A stretch of DNA of 64,000 bases from Maritimibacter sp. DP1N21-5 (GCF_019218295.1 NZ_JAHUZF010000006.1:868001-932000), one strand, 5' to 3'. Positions 16,863-27,005 are shown, counted from the stretch's first letter. Notes: generated by a model from the sequence alone, not told the origin. Made by a program: numbers and translations.

Positions 16863-18236
16863 ATGGATGGAACGGTTCTTGTCGCGGATGACGACCGCAC
16901 GATCCGCACGGTTCTGACGCAGGCCCTCACGCGGGCCGGGTGCCGGGTTCATGCGACCTCGTCGCTCGTCACGCTCAAGCGCTGGGTCGAAGAGGGGCGC
17001 GGCGATCTGGTGATTTCCGACGTGATCATGCCCGACGGGAACGGGCTCGAGGCATTGCCGGAAATCTCGAAGATGCGCCCTGATTTGCCGGTGATCGTGA
17101 TCTCGGCCCAGAATACGATCATGACCGCCATTCAGGCCGCCGAGGCCGAGGCCTTCGATTACCTGCCGAAACCTTTCGACCTGCCGGACCTCATGAAACG
17201 GGCAGCGCGCGCGCTGGAACAGAAGCGCCGGATACCAAGTGCAGCGCGTCCGGGGACGTCGGAGGCGAAAGAGGCGGGGGATGACCTGCCGCTGGTGGGG
17301 CGGACCCCTGCGATGCAGTCGCTCTACCGGCTGGTCGCGCGCGTGATGAACACCGAGCTTCCCGTGCTCATCACCGGGGAAAGCGGCACTGGCAAGAGCC
17401 TTATCGCGCGGGCGATTCATGACTTCTCGGATCGGCGGAACCTGCCCTTCGTGGTGGTGACGCCTGACGATCTGACCCCGATCGACGGTCCGGCGCGTAT
17501 CCTGTCGCGGGCCGGGCAGGGGACGATCCTCTTCGACGAGATCGGCGACCTCGATTCCGACGCCCAGGCGCGGATCACCCGGATGCTCGACAGTCTGACC
17601 GACCCCGCGCCCCGCGTCATCGCAACTTCGCAGAACGACCTGTCGCGGCGGATCAAGGAGGGCGACTTCCGTCAGGACCTGTTCTACCGGCTTGGCGGGG
17701 TGACGATCCCGGTGCCCGCGCTGCGCGAGCGGCTCGAGGACATTCCCTCGCTCGCCGAGCACTTCCTCGCCCGGGCAGAGCGTGACGGCTTGACCGCGCG
17801 AAGCCTGTCGAAGGACGCGATCGAGCTTCTGCGCGCCTATCCCTGGCCCGGCAACGTGCGCCAGCTCGAGAACACGATCCAGCGGCTCATGGTCACCGGC
17901 GCCGAGGCCGAGATCACCCGGTCCGAGGTGGAAGCGACCCTCGGGACGCCGGCGGGCGGGCCGGTCGCGACCTCGGACGAGGGCGAGAAACTGTCGACAT
18001 CGGTCGCCCGTCACCTGAAGCGTTACTTTGATCTGCACGGCGGCACGCTTCCGCCGCCGGGACTTTACCAGCGCATCCTGCGGGAGATCGAGGTGCCCCT
18101 GATCGAGATCGCCCTCGATGCGACCGGCGGAAATCAGGCAAAATGTGCCGACCTCCTCGGGATCAATCGCAATACTTTGCGCAAGAAGATCACGGAACTG
18201 GAAATCGAGGTGACACGCCGCCGCAAATTGATGTAA
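16863..18236 (+). CDS. ntrC: Nitrogen-regulation response regulator NtrC, without GAFTGA
   Basis: The 457-residue product has a receiver (phospho-acceptor Asp53, [11 protein letters not shown]), an AAA+ domain (Walker A GESGTGKS 172-179, Walker B ILFDEIGD 221-228) and a Fis-type HTH at the C-terminus ([20 protein letters not shown]). The segment between the Walker motifs goes [20 protein letters not shown], so the ELFG...GAFTGA loop that contacts sigma54 is missing. This matches Rhodobacter capsulatus NtrC, which activates sigma70 RNA polymerase. Four bases separate it from ntrB. Confidence 0.94.
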   Translation: MDGTVLVADDDRTIRTVLTQALTRAGCRVHATSSLVTLKRWVEEGRGDLVISDVIMPDGNGLEALPEISKMRPDLPVIVISAQNTIMTAIQAAEAEAFDYLPKPFDLPDLMKRAARALEQKRRIPSAARPGTSEAKEAGDDLPLVGRTPAMQSLYRLVARVMNTELPVLITGESGTGKSLIARAIHDFSDRRNLPFVVVTPDDLTPIDGPARILSRAGQGTILFDEIGDLDSDAQARITRMLDSLTDPAPRVIATSQNDLSRRIKEGDFRQDLFYRLGGVTIPVPALRERLEDIPSLAEHFLARAERDGLTARSLSKDAIELLRAYPWPGNVRQLENTIQRLMVTGAEAEITRSEVEATLGTPAGGPVATSDEGEKLSTSVARHLKRYFDLHGGTLPPPGLYQRILREIEVPLIEIALDATGGNQAKCADLLGINRNTLRKKITELEIEVTRRRKLM

Positions 18237-18295
18237 AAGTGCCACAGCGTGGCAGGGGGGCGTCAGCGAACGAGAATCCCCCGCCCGAGGGGCGC

Positions 18296-20587
18296 ATGGC
18301 CCCGGCACGGAGCATGGTACGTATGGCGGCGCAGGGCGTGGAACGCAGATGGACATGGGAGCGAGTCGCCCGTTTGCGGCGCATTCGCCGTGTGCAATCC
18401 GTCGCGACGCTGGGCATCGTCATCATGGCGCCGGTGCTCGCGCTCGCGACCTACCTGATTCTCGGACCTTTTGACCAAGGCAGTTCCTCCGCAGCGCTGC
18501 GGATCATCCTGCTGACCGACTTCGTTTATATCCTCGCCGTGGCAGCGATGGTGACGGCGGGTGTGTCCCGCATGGTCATGGCCCGACGCGCCAAGTCGGC
18601 GGGCTCGCGGCTCCACCTACGTCTGACGGGGGTCTTCTCGCTCATCGCGCTCATCCCGACCGTGCTCGTGGCGGTCTTCGCGGTGCTTACGGTGAACGTC
18701 GGGCTCGAGGGCTGGTTTTCCGACCGGGTGAGCCGCGTCGTGGGCAATTCGCTCGAGGCCGCGCAGGCCTATGAGGACGAACACCGTCAGGGTCTTATTC
18801 AGGACGCCGAGGCGCTCGGCGCCTATCTCGACCTTTCCAAACAGGCCAATGCGCTCCTGTCTGAAGCGCAGTTGCGGCAGGTGCTGGCACAGGGACAGAC
18901 CCAGATCCAGCGCGGGTTGCGCGAGGCCTATGTCATCAACTCCGATGGCGAGATCCGGGTGCGGGGCGACCGGTCCTACCTTTTCGACTACGAGGCGCCA
19001 TCGCCCGAAGCACTCGGGCAGGCGATGGAAGGCGAGACCATCGTCATCGAAGACTGGGACCTCAACGAGTTCCGGGCGCTTCTGCGTCTGACGGCCTTTC
19101 CCGATCATCTGCTCTACGTGACGCGCGAGGTGGACGGCGAAGTCCTTTCGCTGCTCGACGAGACGCAGGAGACGGTGCTCTTCTACCAGCAGCTCGAAAA
19201 CCAGAGGGGCAGGGTGCTCTTCGAGTTCGGGCTGCTCTATCTGGGGTTCGCTGCGATCCTGATCCTGGCCGCGACCTGGCTGGGCATGTGGTTCGCTGAA
19301 CGGCTGTCGCGGCCCATCGGGCGGCTGGCCGGGGCGGCGCAACGCGTGGGCGAGGGCGATCTGGACGTTCAGGTGATCGAAGAGGACGGCGACGACGAAA
19401 TCGCCACCATGGGCCGACAGTTCAACGCCATGACGCGGCAACTCAAGGCGCAGCGTGCCGCATTGATCGAGACCTCCGACCGGATCGAAGAACGGCGGCG
19501 GCTATTCGACTCGGTGCTCTCGAGCGTGACGGCCGGGGTCGTCGGGCTCGATGCGGAAGGCAAGATCACCTTCCTGAACCGTGCGGCCGCGCGGCTTCTG
19601 GACCTGCCCACGACCGAGCCGTCCCACGTCCCCCTGTCGCTTCTCATCCCCGAATTCAGCCCGCTCTTCGACCGGCTCCGCAATGAATCCCGCGCGCAGG
19701 TGCAGGAGGAGCTTGGTCTGACCCGCATGGCCAAGGCCGAGCGGCTCCTGGTGCGCATCGCGCGGCGCTACGGGGCCGACGATACGCTCGAGGGCTATGT
19801 GATCGCCTTCGACGACGTGACCGACCTCGTCAGCGCGCAGCGCATGGCGGCCTGGGGCGACGTCGCACGGCGCATCGCGCATGAGATCAAGAACCCGCTG
19901 ACGCCGATCCGGCTGTCGGCCGAACGCATCGCGCGCAAATACGGGCGGATGGTCGAAGGCGAGGACGCCGACAAGCTCGAAGAATTGACCGGGGTCATCG
20001 TGCGCCAGACCGAGGACCTGCGGCGGATCGTGGACGAGTTCTCGAAATTCGCCCGTATGCCCGAACCAGAGCGCAGGTCGATGGACCTGGCCCGTCTCTT
20101 GCGTGAATCCGTGACCTTGCAGGACGCGGGACAGGAGGGCGTGACCTTCACGACCGACATTCCGCCGGGTGCCTTGCCCGCCGAGCTTGACGAAACCATG
20201 ATCGGCCAGGCCTTTACCAATCTCATGAAGAATGCGGGAGAGGCCATTGAAACCCTTTACGAAAAGGGCATTCCGGAGGGCCATGTTCCCGAAATCCGCG
20301 TGACCCTGTCCCGTGATGCTGAGGGCGACGCCCGCATCACGATTGCCGACAACGGCATCGGGCTTCCCGAAGACCGGGCGCGGCTCTTCGAGCCTTATGT
20401 GACGACCCGCGAAAAGGGCACCGGTCTGGGCCTTCCCATCGTGAAGAAGATCATCGAAGAACATGGCGGCACGCTCGTCCTGACCGACGCGCCCGCCTTT
20501 GACGACAGGAGCGCCCACCGTGGCGCCATGGCCGTCATCACCTTGCCACTTCCACCCGCAGCGGGCGCCACCCGCGCGGCGGAATAA
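18296..20587 (+). CDS. ntrY: Sensor kinase NtrY
   Basis: The start at 18296 (MAPARSMVRMAAQ) has a CGAGGGG ribosome site and is preferred over an in-frame ATG inside ntrC. The 763-residue membrane kinase has two N-terminal helices (TLGIVIMAPVLALATYLI and IILLTDFVYILAVAAMV), a third (LTGVFSLIALIPTVLVAVF), a periplasmic sensor, a fourth helix, a HAMP domain, a PAS domain (VVGLDAEGKITFLNRAAARLL), H-box [11 protein letters not shown] (His529) and an ATPase domain. It pairs with NtrX; the pair has been tied to nitrogen and redox or envelope control in alphaproteobacteria. Confidence 0.93.
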   Translation: MAPARSMVRMAAQGVERRWTWERVARLRRIRRVQSVATLGIVIMAPVLALATYLILGPFDQGSSSAALRIILLTDFVYILAVAAMVTAGVSRMVMARRAKSAGSRLHLRLTGVFSLIALIPTVLVAVFAVLTVNVGLEGWFSDRVSRVVGNSLEAAQAYEDEHRQGLIQDAEALGAYLDLSKQANALLSEAQLRQVLAQGQTQIQRGLREAYVINSDGEIRVRGDRSYLFDYEAPSPEALGQAMEGETIVIEDWDLNEFRALLRLTAFPDHLLYVTREVDGEVLSLLDETQETVLFYQQLENQRGRVLFEFGLLYLGFAAILILAATWLGMWFAERLSRPIGRLAGAAQRVGEGDLDVQVIEEDGDDEIATMGRQFNAMTRQLKAQRAALIETSDRIEERRRLFDSVLSSVTAGVVGLDAEGKITFLNRAAARLLDLPTTEPSHVPLSLLIPEFSPLFDRLRNESRAQVQEELGLTRMAKAERLLVRIARRYGADDTLEGYVIAFDDVTDLVSAQRMAAWGDVARRIAHEIKNPLTPIRLSAERIARKYGRMVEGEDADKLEELTGVIVRQTEDLRRIVDEFSKFARMPEPERRSMDLARLLRESVTLQDAGQEGVTFTTDIPPGALPAELDETMIGQAFTNLMKNAGEAIETLYEKGIPEGHVPEIRVTLSRDAEGDARITIADNGIGLPEDRARLFEPYVTTREKGTGLGLPIVKKIIEEHGGTLVLTDAPAFDDRSAHRGAMAVITLPLPPAAGATRAAE

Positions 20588-20605
20588 ATCAGAACGGGGG
20601 AAACC

Positions 20606-22036
20606 ATGAGCGATATCCTGATCGTCGACGACGAGCGCGATATCCGGGAGCTTATCTCGGACATTCTAGAGGACGAGGGCTACAGCACCCGGCTCGCGGG
20701 GACCTCGGACGAGGCTATGGCCCAGGTCCGCTCCGAACCGCCCGGGCTCATGATCCTCGATATCTGGCTCAAGGATTCCACCATGGACGGGATCGACATC
20801 CTGAAGGTGGTCAAGCGGGAGCATCCGCAGGTGCCGGTGGTGATCATCTCGGGGCATGGCAACATCGAGATTGCCGTGGCAGCAATCAAGCAAGGCGCCT
20901 ACGATTTCATCGAAAAGCCTTTCAATATAGACCAGTTACTGGTGGTTATTTCACGTGCGATGGAAACCTCGCGCCTGCGCCGCGAGAACGTCGAACTGAA
21001 GCGCTCGGGTGGCGGGCCCGTCGAGATGATCGGTGCCTCGGCGGCTTTCAAGTCGCTGCGCTCGAACCTCGAGAAGGTCATGCGCTCGAACGGTCGGGTG
21101 CTGCTCACGGGGCCTGCGGGATCGGGCAAGGAGCTCGCCGCGCGGACCATCCATGCCGGCTCGGACCGGGCCTCGAAGCCCTTCGTGATCGTGAACTCGG
21201 CCGCGGTGGAGCCCGACCGCATGGAAGAGGTCCTCTTCGGCAAGGAAACCCCGGAGCGCGGCATCGAGCCCGGCCTTCTGGAAAAGGCGAACGGCGGCGT
21301 GATCTATTTCGACGAGGTGGCCGACATGCCGTCGGGCACGCAGTCCAAGATCCTGCGCGTTCTGGTCGAACAAAGCTTCATGCGCGTGGGCGGCGGCGAC
21401 AAGATCGAGGTCGATGTGCGCGTGATCTCCTCCACGACCCGTGACCTGCAGGCCGAGATCGCCGCGAAGCGGTTCCGCGAGGAACTTTATCACCGCCTGA
21501 ACGTGGTCCCGATCGGGGTGCCTCCGCTGTCGGATCGTCGTGAGGACATCCCGGTTCTCGCCCAGCATTTCATCAAGGTCTTCAACGCCACGCAGGGCCT
21601 TCCCCTGCGCGACATTTCGGACGAGGCGGTCGCGGTCCTCCAATCCATGGCCTGGCCGGGCAACGTGCGTCAGCTGAAGAACATCGTCGAACGGGTGCTG
21701 ATCCTCGGTGACGGATCCGGGCCCATCGACAGTGGTGAACTGCCCGGGGCCGAGGGCGGTTCTGGCGGCGGAACGGACTCGGGCATCGTGCTGCCGACGG
21801 CTCTTGCCACCCTGCCGCTTCGCGAAGCCCGCGAGGCTTTCGAGCGGGAATACCTGATGACCCAGATCAACCGTTTCGGGGGCAACATCTCGCGCACCGC
21901 GAACTTCGTCGGGATGGAACGCTCGGCGCTCCATCGCAAGCTCAAGTCGCTGGGCGTGGTCACGGGCACCAAATCAGGAGCACGGGTGGCCTATGTCGCG
22001 GAGGGCGAGGAAGAGGGCGACGCAGCCGCGGAATGA
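20606..22036 (+). CDS. ntrX: Response regulator NtrX, without GAFTGA
   Basis: The 476-residue product has a receiver (Asp52 in LMILDIWLKD), an AAA+ domain (Walker A GPAGSGKE 169-176, Walker B VIYFDEVADM) and a C-terminal Fis-type HTH (NISRTANFVGMERSALHRKL). Like NtrC here it lacks GAFTGA: the segment reads EEVLFGKETPERGIEPGLLE. Sigma54-dependent activation is therefore unlikely; sigma70-dependent control or repression fits better. It lies 18 bases after ntrY. Confidence 0.93.
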   Translation: MSDILIVDDERDIRELISDILEDEGYSTRLAGTSDEAMAQVRSEPPGLMILDIWLKDSTMDGIDILKVVKREHPQVPVVIISGHGNIEIAVAAIKQGAYDFIEKPFNIDQLLVVISRAMETSRLRRENVELKRSGGGPVEMIGASAAFKSLRSNLEKVMRSNGRVLLTGPAGSGKELAARTIHAGSDRASKPFVIVNSAAVEPDRMEEVLFGKETPERGIEPGLLEKANGGVIYFDEVADMPSGTQSKILRVLVEQSFMRVGGGDKIEVDVRVISSTTRDLQAEIAAKRFREELYHRLNVVPIGVPPLSDRREDIPVLAQHFIKVFNATQGLPLRDISDEAVAVLQSMAWPGNVRQLKNIVERVLILGDGSGPIDSGELPGAEGGSGGGTDSGIVLPTALATLPLREAREAFEREYLMTQINRFGGNISRTANFVGMERSALHRKLKSLGVVTGTKSGARVAYVAEGEEEGDAAAE

Positions 22037-22115
22037 GCGCTGCCGGTTGACCCCGCCGATTGACCCTGCCAGCGAAGCCTGCCAAGGCTAGGGCGACCAG
22101 AACAGGAATACACGG

Positions 22116-23492
22116 ATGAAGGTCATCATCTGCGGCGCGGGCCAGGTCGGCTGGCAGATCGCGCGCCATCTCTCCGGTGAACGAAACGACGTGACGGTGG
22201 TGGACAACAACCCCGATCTCGTCGCGCGGGCGACCGAAACGCTGGACGTGCAGGGGATCACGGGCTTCGCGAGCTATCCCGACGTGCTCGACCGGGCCGG
22301 GGCGCGCGATGCCGACATGGTCATCGCGGCGACCTATTCGGACGAGGTGAACATGGTCACCTGCCAGGTCGCTCACTCCGTCTTCAACGTCCCGCGCAAG
22401 ATCGCGCGGCTCCGGGCGCAAAGCTACCTCAACGTCATCTACCGCGACCTCTATCGCCAGGAGCACCTGCCCATCGACGTGGTGATCTCGCCCGAGAAGG
22501 AGGTTGCCGAGGCCGCGCTCCGCCGTCTTCAGGCACCGACCGCTTTCGACACTGAGCGTTTTCTGGAAGGGCGCGCGACGCTTCTGGGGATCGCGCTGGA
22601 CGAGGATTGCCCGGTCCTCAACACCCCGCTCCGCCAGCTCACCGATCTGTTCTCGACCCTCAACGCCATCGTGGTCGGCGTGCGCCGCGAAGGCACGCTT
22701 TTCGCTCCGGAAGCGAACGACCAGCTCTTTGCCGGCGATCAGGTCTATGTCTTTTCCGAAACCCAAGATGTGAACAGGACGCTCGAGATCTTCGGCAAGC
22801 AGGTCAAGCGTCAGGAGCGTGTCGTGATCATCGGCGGCGGGAACGTCGGCCGCGCGGTCGCTGCCGCGCTCGAAAGCCGGACCGACCGGGTGCGCGCCAA
22901 GATCATCGAACTGGACCGCCCGACGGCGGAGCGCGCGGCAGACAGCCTCGAGCGCACGGTGGTCCTGCACGGCAACGGCATGGATCAGGAGCTTCTGCGC
23001 GAGGCGGGCATCAACCGGGCCGATGCGGTGCTCGCGGTGACGTCGGACGACAAGGTGAACATCCTTGCGGCCGTCCGTGCCCATTCCATGGGGTGCCCGA
23101 TGTCCATCTGTCTTGTGAACGATCCGACGCTGGTGCCGCTCATGGACCCGCTCGGGATCGACGCCTACATCAACCCGCGCCAGACCACCGTCTCATCGAT
23201 CCTGCGCCACATCCGGCACGGGCGGGTGCGCGGCGTCTATTCCGTGGGCGACGCCGAGGCCGAGGTGATCGAGGCGCAGGTTATGTCGACCTCGCCCATC
23301 GCGGGCCAGTTGATCCGCGACATCGACTTTCCCGAAGGCGTGCTGGTAGGCGGCGTGCTCAAGTCGGGGACATATGTGAAACCGCACGGTGCGCTGCGAA
23401 TCGAAGACGACGACGTGGTCGTCATCTTTGCGATGTCGGGCGACGTGCATGAGGTCGAGAGACTCCTGCAGGTCTCGATCGACTATTTCTAG
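22116..23492 (+). CDS. trkA: Trk system potassium uptake regulator TrkA
   Basis: The 458-residue cytoplasmic protein has two RCK units, each with a nucleotide-binding Rossmann motif: IICGAGQVGWQIA at residue ~4 and VIIGGGNVGRAVA at ~235, each followed by a TrkA-C domain. It gates the TrkH channel in response to NAD(H) and ATP. Its place after ntrYX and before trkH is common in alphaproteobacteria. The ribosome site is AACAGGAATACACGG. Confidence 0.94.
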   Translation: MKVIICGAGQVGWQIARHLSGERNDVTVVDNNPDLVARATETLDVQGITGFASYPDVLDRAGARDADMVIAATYSDEVNMVTCQVAHSVFNVPRKIARLRAQSYLNVIYRDLYRQEHLPIDVVISPEKEVAEAALRRLQAPTAFDTERFLEGRATLLGIALDEDCPVLNTPLRQLTDLFSTLNAIVVGVRREGTLFAPEANDQLFAGDQVYVFSETQDVNRTLEIFGKQVKRQERVVIIGGGNVGRAVAAALESRTDRVRAKIIELDRPTAERAADSLERTVVLHGNGMDQELLREAGINRADAVLAVTSDDKVNILAAVRAHSMGCPMSICLVNDPTLVPLMDPLGIDAYINPRQTTVSSILRHIRHGRVRGVYSVGDAEAEVIEAQVMSTSPIAGQLIRDIDFPEGVLVGGVLKSGTYVKPHGALRIEDDDVVVIFAMSGDVHEVERLLQVSIDYF

Positions 23493-23501
23493 GCAAGGAC
23501 C

Positions 23502-25034
23502 GTGCTCGACCAGATTGCAAAACTTCCGCTTCTGGTCATCGTGATCGGCTTTTCCGCCTTCATGATGCTGCTCCCGGCGGCCCATGCGAGCGTGACCGGG
23601 GACGATTGGGTTGCGGGGACCTTCTTCCTCTATGCCGCGCTGACCTTCTGCCTCGCGGTGCTTCTGGCCATCGCGATGCTCGGACGTCCGCGCACCGACC
23701 GGCCAAAGCGTCATCTCATCTCGCTCGTGGTGCTGTTCGTCTTCCTGCCCGCGCTGCTCGCCGTGCCCTTCCATCAGGGCATCCGCAATACGACCTATCT
23801 CAATTCCTACGTCGAGATGGTCTCCTGCCTGACCACGACGGGGGCGTCGCTCTTTCACGAGCCGGGGCGGCTGTCGCCCTCGCTTCATCTTTGGCGGGCC
23901 ACCGTGGGCTGGATGGGCGGGCTTTTCGTCTGGATCAGCGCCATCGCCGTGCTCGCGCCCATGGCGCTTGGCGGGTTCGAGGTGCGCACGCGCCGGCATC
24001 TGGCTACGGGTGGCCAGTTCACCCAGATCGAGCGGGTCGCTGACCTATCGGCGCGCGTGCGGAGATATGCGACGCAGCTCCTCCCGGTGTTTGTGGGGCT
24101 GACCGCAGCGCTTTGGCTCGGGCTCATCGTCGCCGGCGATCGCCCGCTGGTGGCGTTGATCAACGCCATGTCGACCATGTCGACCTCCGGCATCACCCTG
24201 CCTTTGTCGCCCACGCTCGATCTCACCGGATCGGGCTACGGGGGCGAGGTCATGATTGCGATCTTCCTCGTCTTCGGCGTCTCGCGGCTGGCCTTCACCC
24301 GCGACGGCTCCGGGTCAGAGATCAACGCCTTTCGCAACGACCCCGAGGTGCGGCTCGCCACTTTCATCATCGTGACCGTGCCCATGTTCCTCTTCGCGCG
24401 CCATTTCTTGGGCGCCTATGAGGTGTCGTCGGAGATGACGATCTGGTCCGGGCTGGGGTCGCTCTGGGGATCGGTCTTCACGACGCTCTCGTTTCTCACC
24501 ACCACCGGCTTCATTTCACAAGCGTGGGACACCTCCACCGCTTGGTCGGGCCTGTCGACCCCCGGTCTCATCCTCATGGGCCTCGCGCTGGTGGGCGGGG
24601 GCGTGGCCACGACGGCGGGCGGGGCGAAGCTCCTCAGGGTCTGGGCGCTCTATACCCATGGCCGGCGGGAACTCGACAAGCTCATCCATCCCAACTCTGT
24701 CGCCGGCATGGGCAGCGAGGCGCGCCATATCCGGCGCGGCGGGGCCTATTCGGCCTGGCTCTTCTTCATGCTGATGACCCTTTCGGTGGCGCTGATCATG
24801 CTGGCCTTCTCTTTCACGGGAGAGGACTTCGAGCAATCGGTGGTGCTGACGGTCGCCTCGCTGACCACTACAGGACAGCTGGCCGAGGTCGCCGCCACAC
24901 AACCGATCCGCTACGGGCTTCTGTCGGATTCCGCCAAGCTCGTGCTCTCGGTCGGGATGATCCTTGGACGGCTTGAGATGCTCGCCATCGTGGCGCTGTT
25001 TTCGCCCGACGTCTGGTCCCGCCGCAACGGTTGA
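23502..25034 (+). CDS. trkH: Trk potassium channel subunit TrkH
   Basis: The start is GTG at 23502 with AAGGA close upstream, nine bases after trkA. The 510-residue membrane protein has repeated pore loops with the TTTG selectivity signature: SCLTTTGASLF, STMSTSGITLP, SFLTTTGFIS and ASLTTTGQLAE. The second loop has TSG instead of TTG. With TrkA it forms the potassium uptake system in the inner membrane. Confidence 0.94.
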   Translation: MLDQIAKLPLLVIVIGFSAFMMLLPAAHASVTGDDWVAGTFFLYAALTFCLAVLLAIAMLGRPRTDRPKRHLISLVVLFVFLPALLAVPFHQGIRNTTYLNSYVEMVSCLTTTGASLFHEPGRLSPSLHLWRATVGWMGGLFVWISAIAVLAPMALGGFEVRTRRHLATGGQFTQIERVADLSARVRRYATQLLPVFVGLTAALWLGLIVAGDRPLVALINAMSTMSTSGITLPLSPTLDLTGSGYGGEVMIAIFLVFGVSRLAFTRDGSGSEINAFRNDPEVRLATFIIVTVPMFLFARHFLGAYEVSSEMTIWSGLGSLWGSVFTTLSFLTTTGFISQAWDTSTAWSGLSTPGLILMGLALVGGGVATTAGGAKLLRVWALYTHGRRELDKLIHPNSVAGMGSEARHIRRGGAYSAWLFFMLMTLSVALIMLAFSFTGEDFEQSVVLTVASLTTTGQLAEVAATQPIRYGLLSDSAKLVLSVGMILGRLEMLAIVALFSPDVWSRRNG

Positions 25035-25178
25035 CCGCGCCAGAGGGCGCCACGCGGCGCCGATTGCGCAGTCGCAGAAAATCGGGGCTTGGAAATCCTA
25101 TATGAGCGATTACTATTGGAACTATCAGGGATTTTCTGCCGGTGATGCGGCAGCACGAGACAACAAGGGCAATAAGCG

Positions 25179-25415
25179 ATGGCTGCCGATAAACAGAACT
25201 TGCAGGACGCGTTTCTCAATCACGTCCGAAAGGCAAAGGTGCCGGTGACGATCTTTCTGATCAACGGCGTGAAACTGCAGGGCGTGATTTCCTGGTTCGA
25301 CAATTTCTGCGTGCTTCTGAAACGTGACGGCCAGAGCCAGCTCGTCTACAAACACGCGATTTCGACGATCATGCCGGCCTCTCCGATCAACCTCTACGAC
25401 GGCGACGACAACTGA
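25179..25415 (+). CDS. hfq: RNA chaperone Hfq
   Basis: The 78-residue product has the Sm1 motif ([20 protein letters not shown]) and the Sm2 motif YKHAIST characteristic of Hfq. It lacks the long C-terminal tail of enterobacterial Hfq, as usual in this class. It binds small RNAs and A/U-rich mRNA segments. It lies 144 bases after trkH and is followed by hflX, the conserved hfq-hflX order. Confidence 0.97.
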   Translation: MAADKQNLQDAFLNHVRKAKVPVTIFLINGVKLQGVISWFDNFCVLLKRDGQSQLVYKHAISTIMPASPINLYDGDDN

Positions 25416-25456
25416 CCGATGATACCCCCCTTGGTCCGGGTATCACCCGGGCTTGG

Positions 25457-26701
25457 GTGATACATCCGGAGTTGACCTCAGACCGCGACCGGCGCGATGC
25501 CGGGCCCGCGCTCGAGGAAGCCGTGTCGCTCGCCGCCGCGCTTCCAGGGCTCGAGGTGGCGGGGGCCGAGATCGTGCGCCTTGCCAAGCCGCATCCCGGC
25601 CATCTCTTCGGCACCGGCAAGACCGAGGAACTTGCCGAACGGCTGAAGGCCCACGAGATCGAGCTGGTCCTGATCGACGGGCCGGTGTCCCCGGTTCAAC
25701 AGCGCAATCTCGAGAAGGAATGGAAGGTGAAGATCCTCGATCGCACCGGCCTGATCCTCGAGATCTTCTCCGACCGCGCCGCGACCCGCGAGGGCGTGTT
25801 GCAGGTGGAAATGGCCGCGCTGACCTATCAGCGTACCCGGCTCGTGCGCGCTTGGACCCACCTGGAACGCCAGCGTGGCGGGCTCGGCTTCGTTGGCGGT
25901 CCCGGCGAAACCCAGATCGAGGCCGACCGCCGCGCCATCGACGAACAGCTCGTCCGCCTGCGCCGGCAACTGGCCAAGGTCGTGAAGACCCGAGAACTCC
26001 ACCGCGCGGCGCGCGCCAAGGTGCCGTTCCCGGTGGTGGCGCTTGTGGGCTATACGAACGCGGGCAAGTCCACGCTCTTCAACCGGATGACCGGGGCCGA
26101 GGTGCTGGCCAAGGACATGCTCTTCGCCACGCTCGATCCCACCATGCGCTCGATTGACCTTCCGGGCGGGCGGCAGGTGATCCTGTCCGACACGGTCGGC
26201 TTCATCTCTGACCTGCCCACGCAGCTCGTCGCCGCCTTCCGCGCCACGCTGGAAGAGGTGCTGGGAGCGGATCTCATCCTCCACGTCCGCGACATCTCGC
26301 ACCCGGGAACCGAGGAACAGGCCGAGGACGTGGCCGCCATCATGGCCGCTCTCGGGGTGGATGAAAGCGTGCCGCAGATCGAGGTCTGGAACAAGATCGA
26401 CCGGCTTGCCCCGATGGACCACGACGCGCGGATGACCGAAGCCGCCCGGCGCGACGACGTGGTGGCCATCTCGGCCCTGACCGGGGAGGGGTTCGACCGG
26501 CTCTATGACGTCATCGATTCATGCCTTGCCGAGGATGCCGTCGAAGAACGCATGACCTTGGCCTTCGCAGAGGGCAAGGCGCGTGCCTGGCTTCACGACG
26601 CGGGCGTGGTTCAGGGTGAAACGCAGGGCGACGAAGGCTGGACACTCGATGTCCGCTGGACCCCCAAACAGCGCGCGCAGTTCGGCAAGGAAACCGGCTG
26701 A
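25457..26701 (+). CDS. hflX: Ribosome-associated GTPase HflX
   Basis: The 414-residue product has an N-terminal HflX domain (to ~190; GLGFVGGPGETQIEADRR) and a G domain with G1 GYTNAGKS, G3 DTVGFISDLP and G4 NKID. It splits or rescues stalled ribosomes under stress. The start is uncertain: the frame stays open upstream of the GTG at 25457, and the encoded GITRAW just before it resembles the usual HflX beginning. The true start may therefore be a non-ATG codon overlapping the hfq stop (CTG at 25412). Confidence 0.92.
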   Translation: MIHPELTSDRDRRDAGPALEEAVSLAAALPGLEVAGAEIVRLAKPHPGHLFGTGKTEELAERLKAHEIELVLIDGPVSPVQQRNLEKEWKVKILDRTGLILEIFSDRAATREGVLQVEMAALTYQRTRLVRAWTHLERQRGGLGFVGGPGETQIEADRRAIDEQLVRLRRQLAKVVKTRELHRAARAKVPFPVVALVGYTNAGKSTLFNRMTGAEVLAKDMLFATLDPTMRSIDLPGGRQVILSDTVGFISDLPTQLVAAFRATLEEVLGADLILHVRDISHPGTEEQAEDVAAIMAALGVDESVPQIEVWNKIDRLAPMDHDARMTEAARRDDVVAISALTGEGFDRLYDVIDSCLAEDAVEERMTLAFAEGKARAWLHDAGVVQGETQGDEGWTLDVRWTPKQRAQFGKETG

Positions 26702-27005
26702 CGCCGCATAGGTCGTCCGTCGCAAGAGGGCACCCGCGACGAACGACCTACTACCGTGAGTGACGGCAGGCTGCTCGCGCGTTTGTTTCCGTCACGTTCA
26801 ACCGTGCCGCTATATGAGGTCCGACTTTGCTGATGGGAAGCATCTTCCCGGGTTCGGAAATGAGCCGAAACGCACCAATTCAGCAACTTTTTTGACTGTT
26901 CGGTAAAATTTCAAAACATTTCAAGGTTGTACGTAGTCGCCAATAAACGTGGGCGATTTTCGTGACGTTGCGTTATTTATCGTGATAAATATCCCGGCTC
27001 GCGTG
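26702..27005. other. AT-richer intergenic region between convergent hflX and penicillin-acylase genes
   Basis: This 304-bp gap lies between two gene ends, so it need not hold promoters. Yet it is visibly richer in A/T than its surroundings and has a long hairpin (26710-26749). Two small stems follow on the plus strand (GGGAAG-CAT-CTTCCC at 26835-26849, then TTCGG/CCGAA), then a T6 run near 26885, and a dyad TATTTATC-GT-GATAAATA at 26974-26991. No credible coding frame is present. Confidence 0.5.
26710..26749. repeat. Inverted repeat with 14-bp arms after hflX
   Basis: Arms 26710-26723 and 26736-26749 match at 13 of 14 positions around a 12-base loop, beginning nine bases after the hflX stop. 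It probably acts as a 3' stabilising hairpin or terminator, though no T-tract follows. Confidence 0.65.

Noticed and set aside
25035..25178. GGCGCC-ACGC-GGCGCC hairpin as a trkH terminator
   Set aside because: The stem is short and self-complementary with no T-run, so readthrough to hfq is as likely; not called as a feature.
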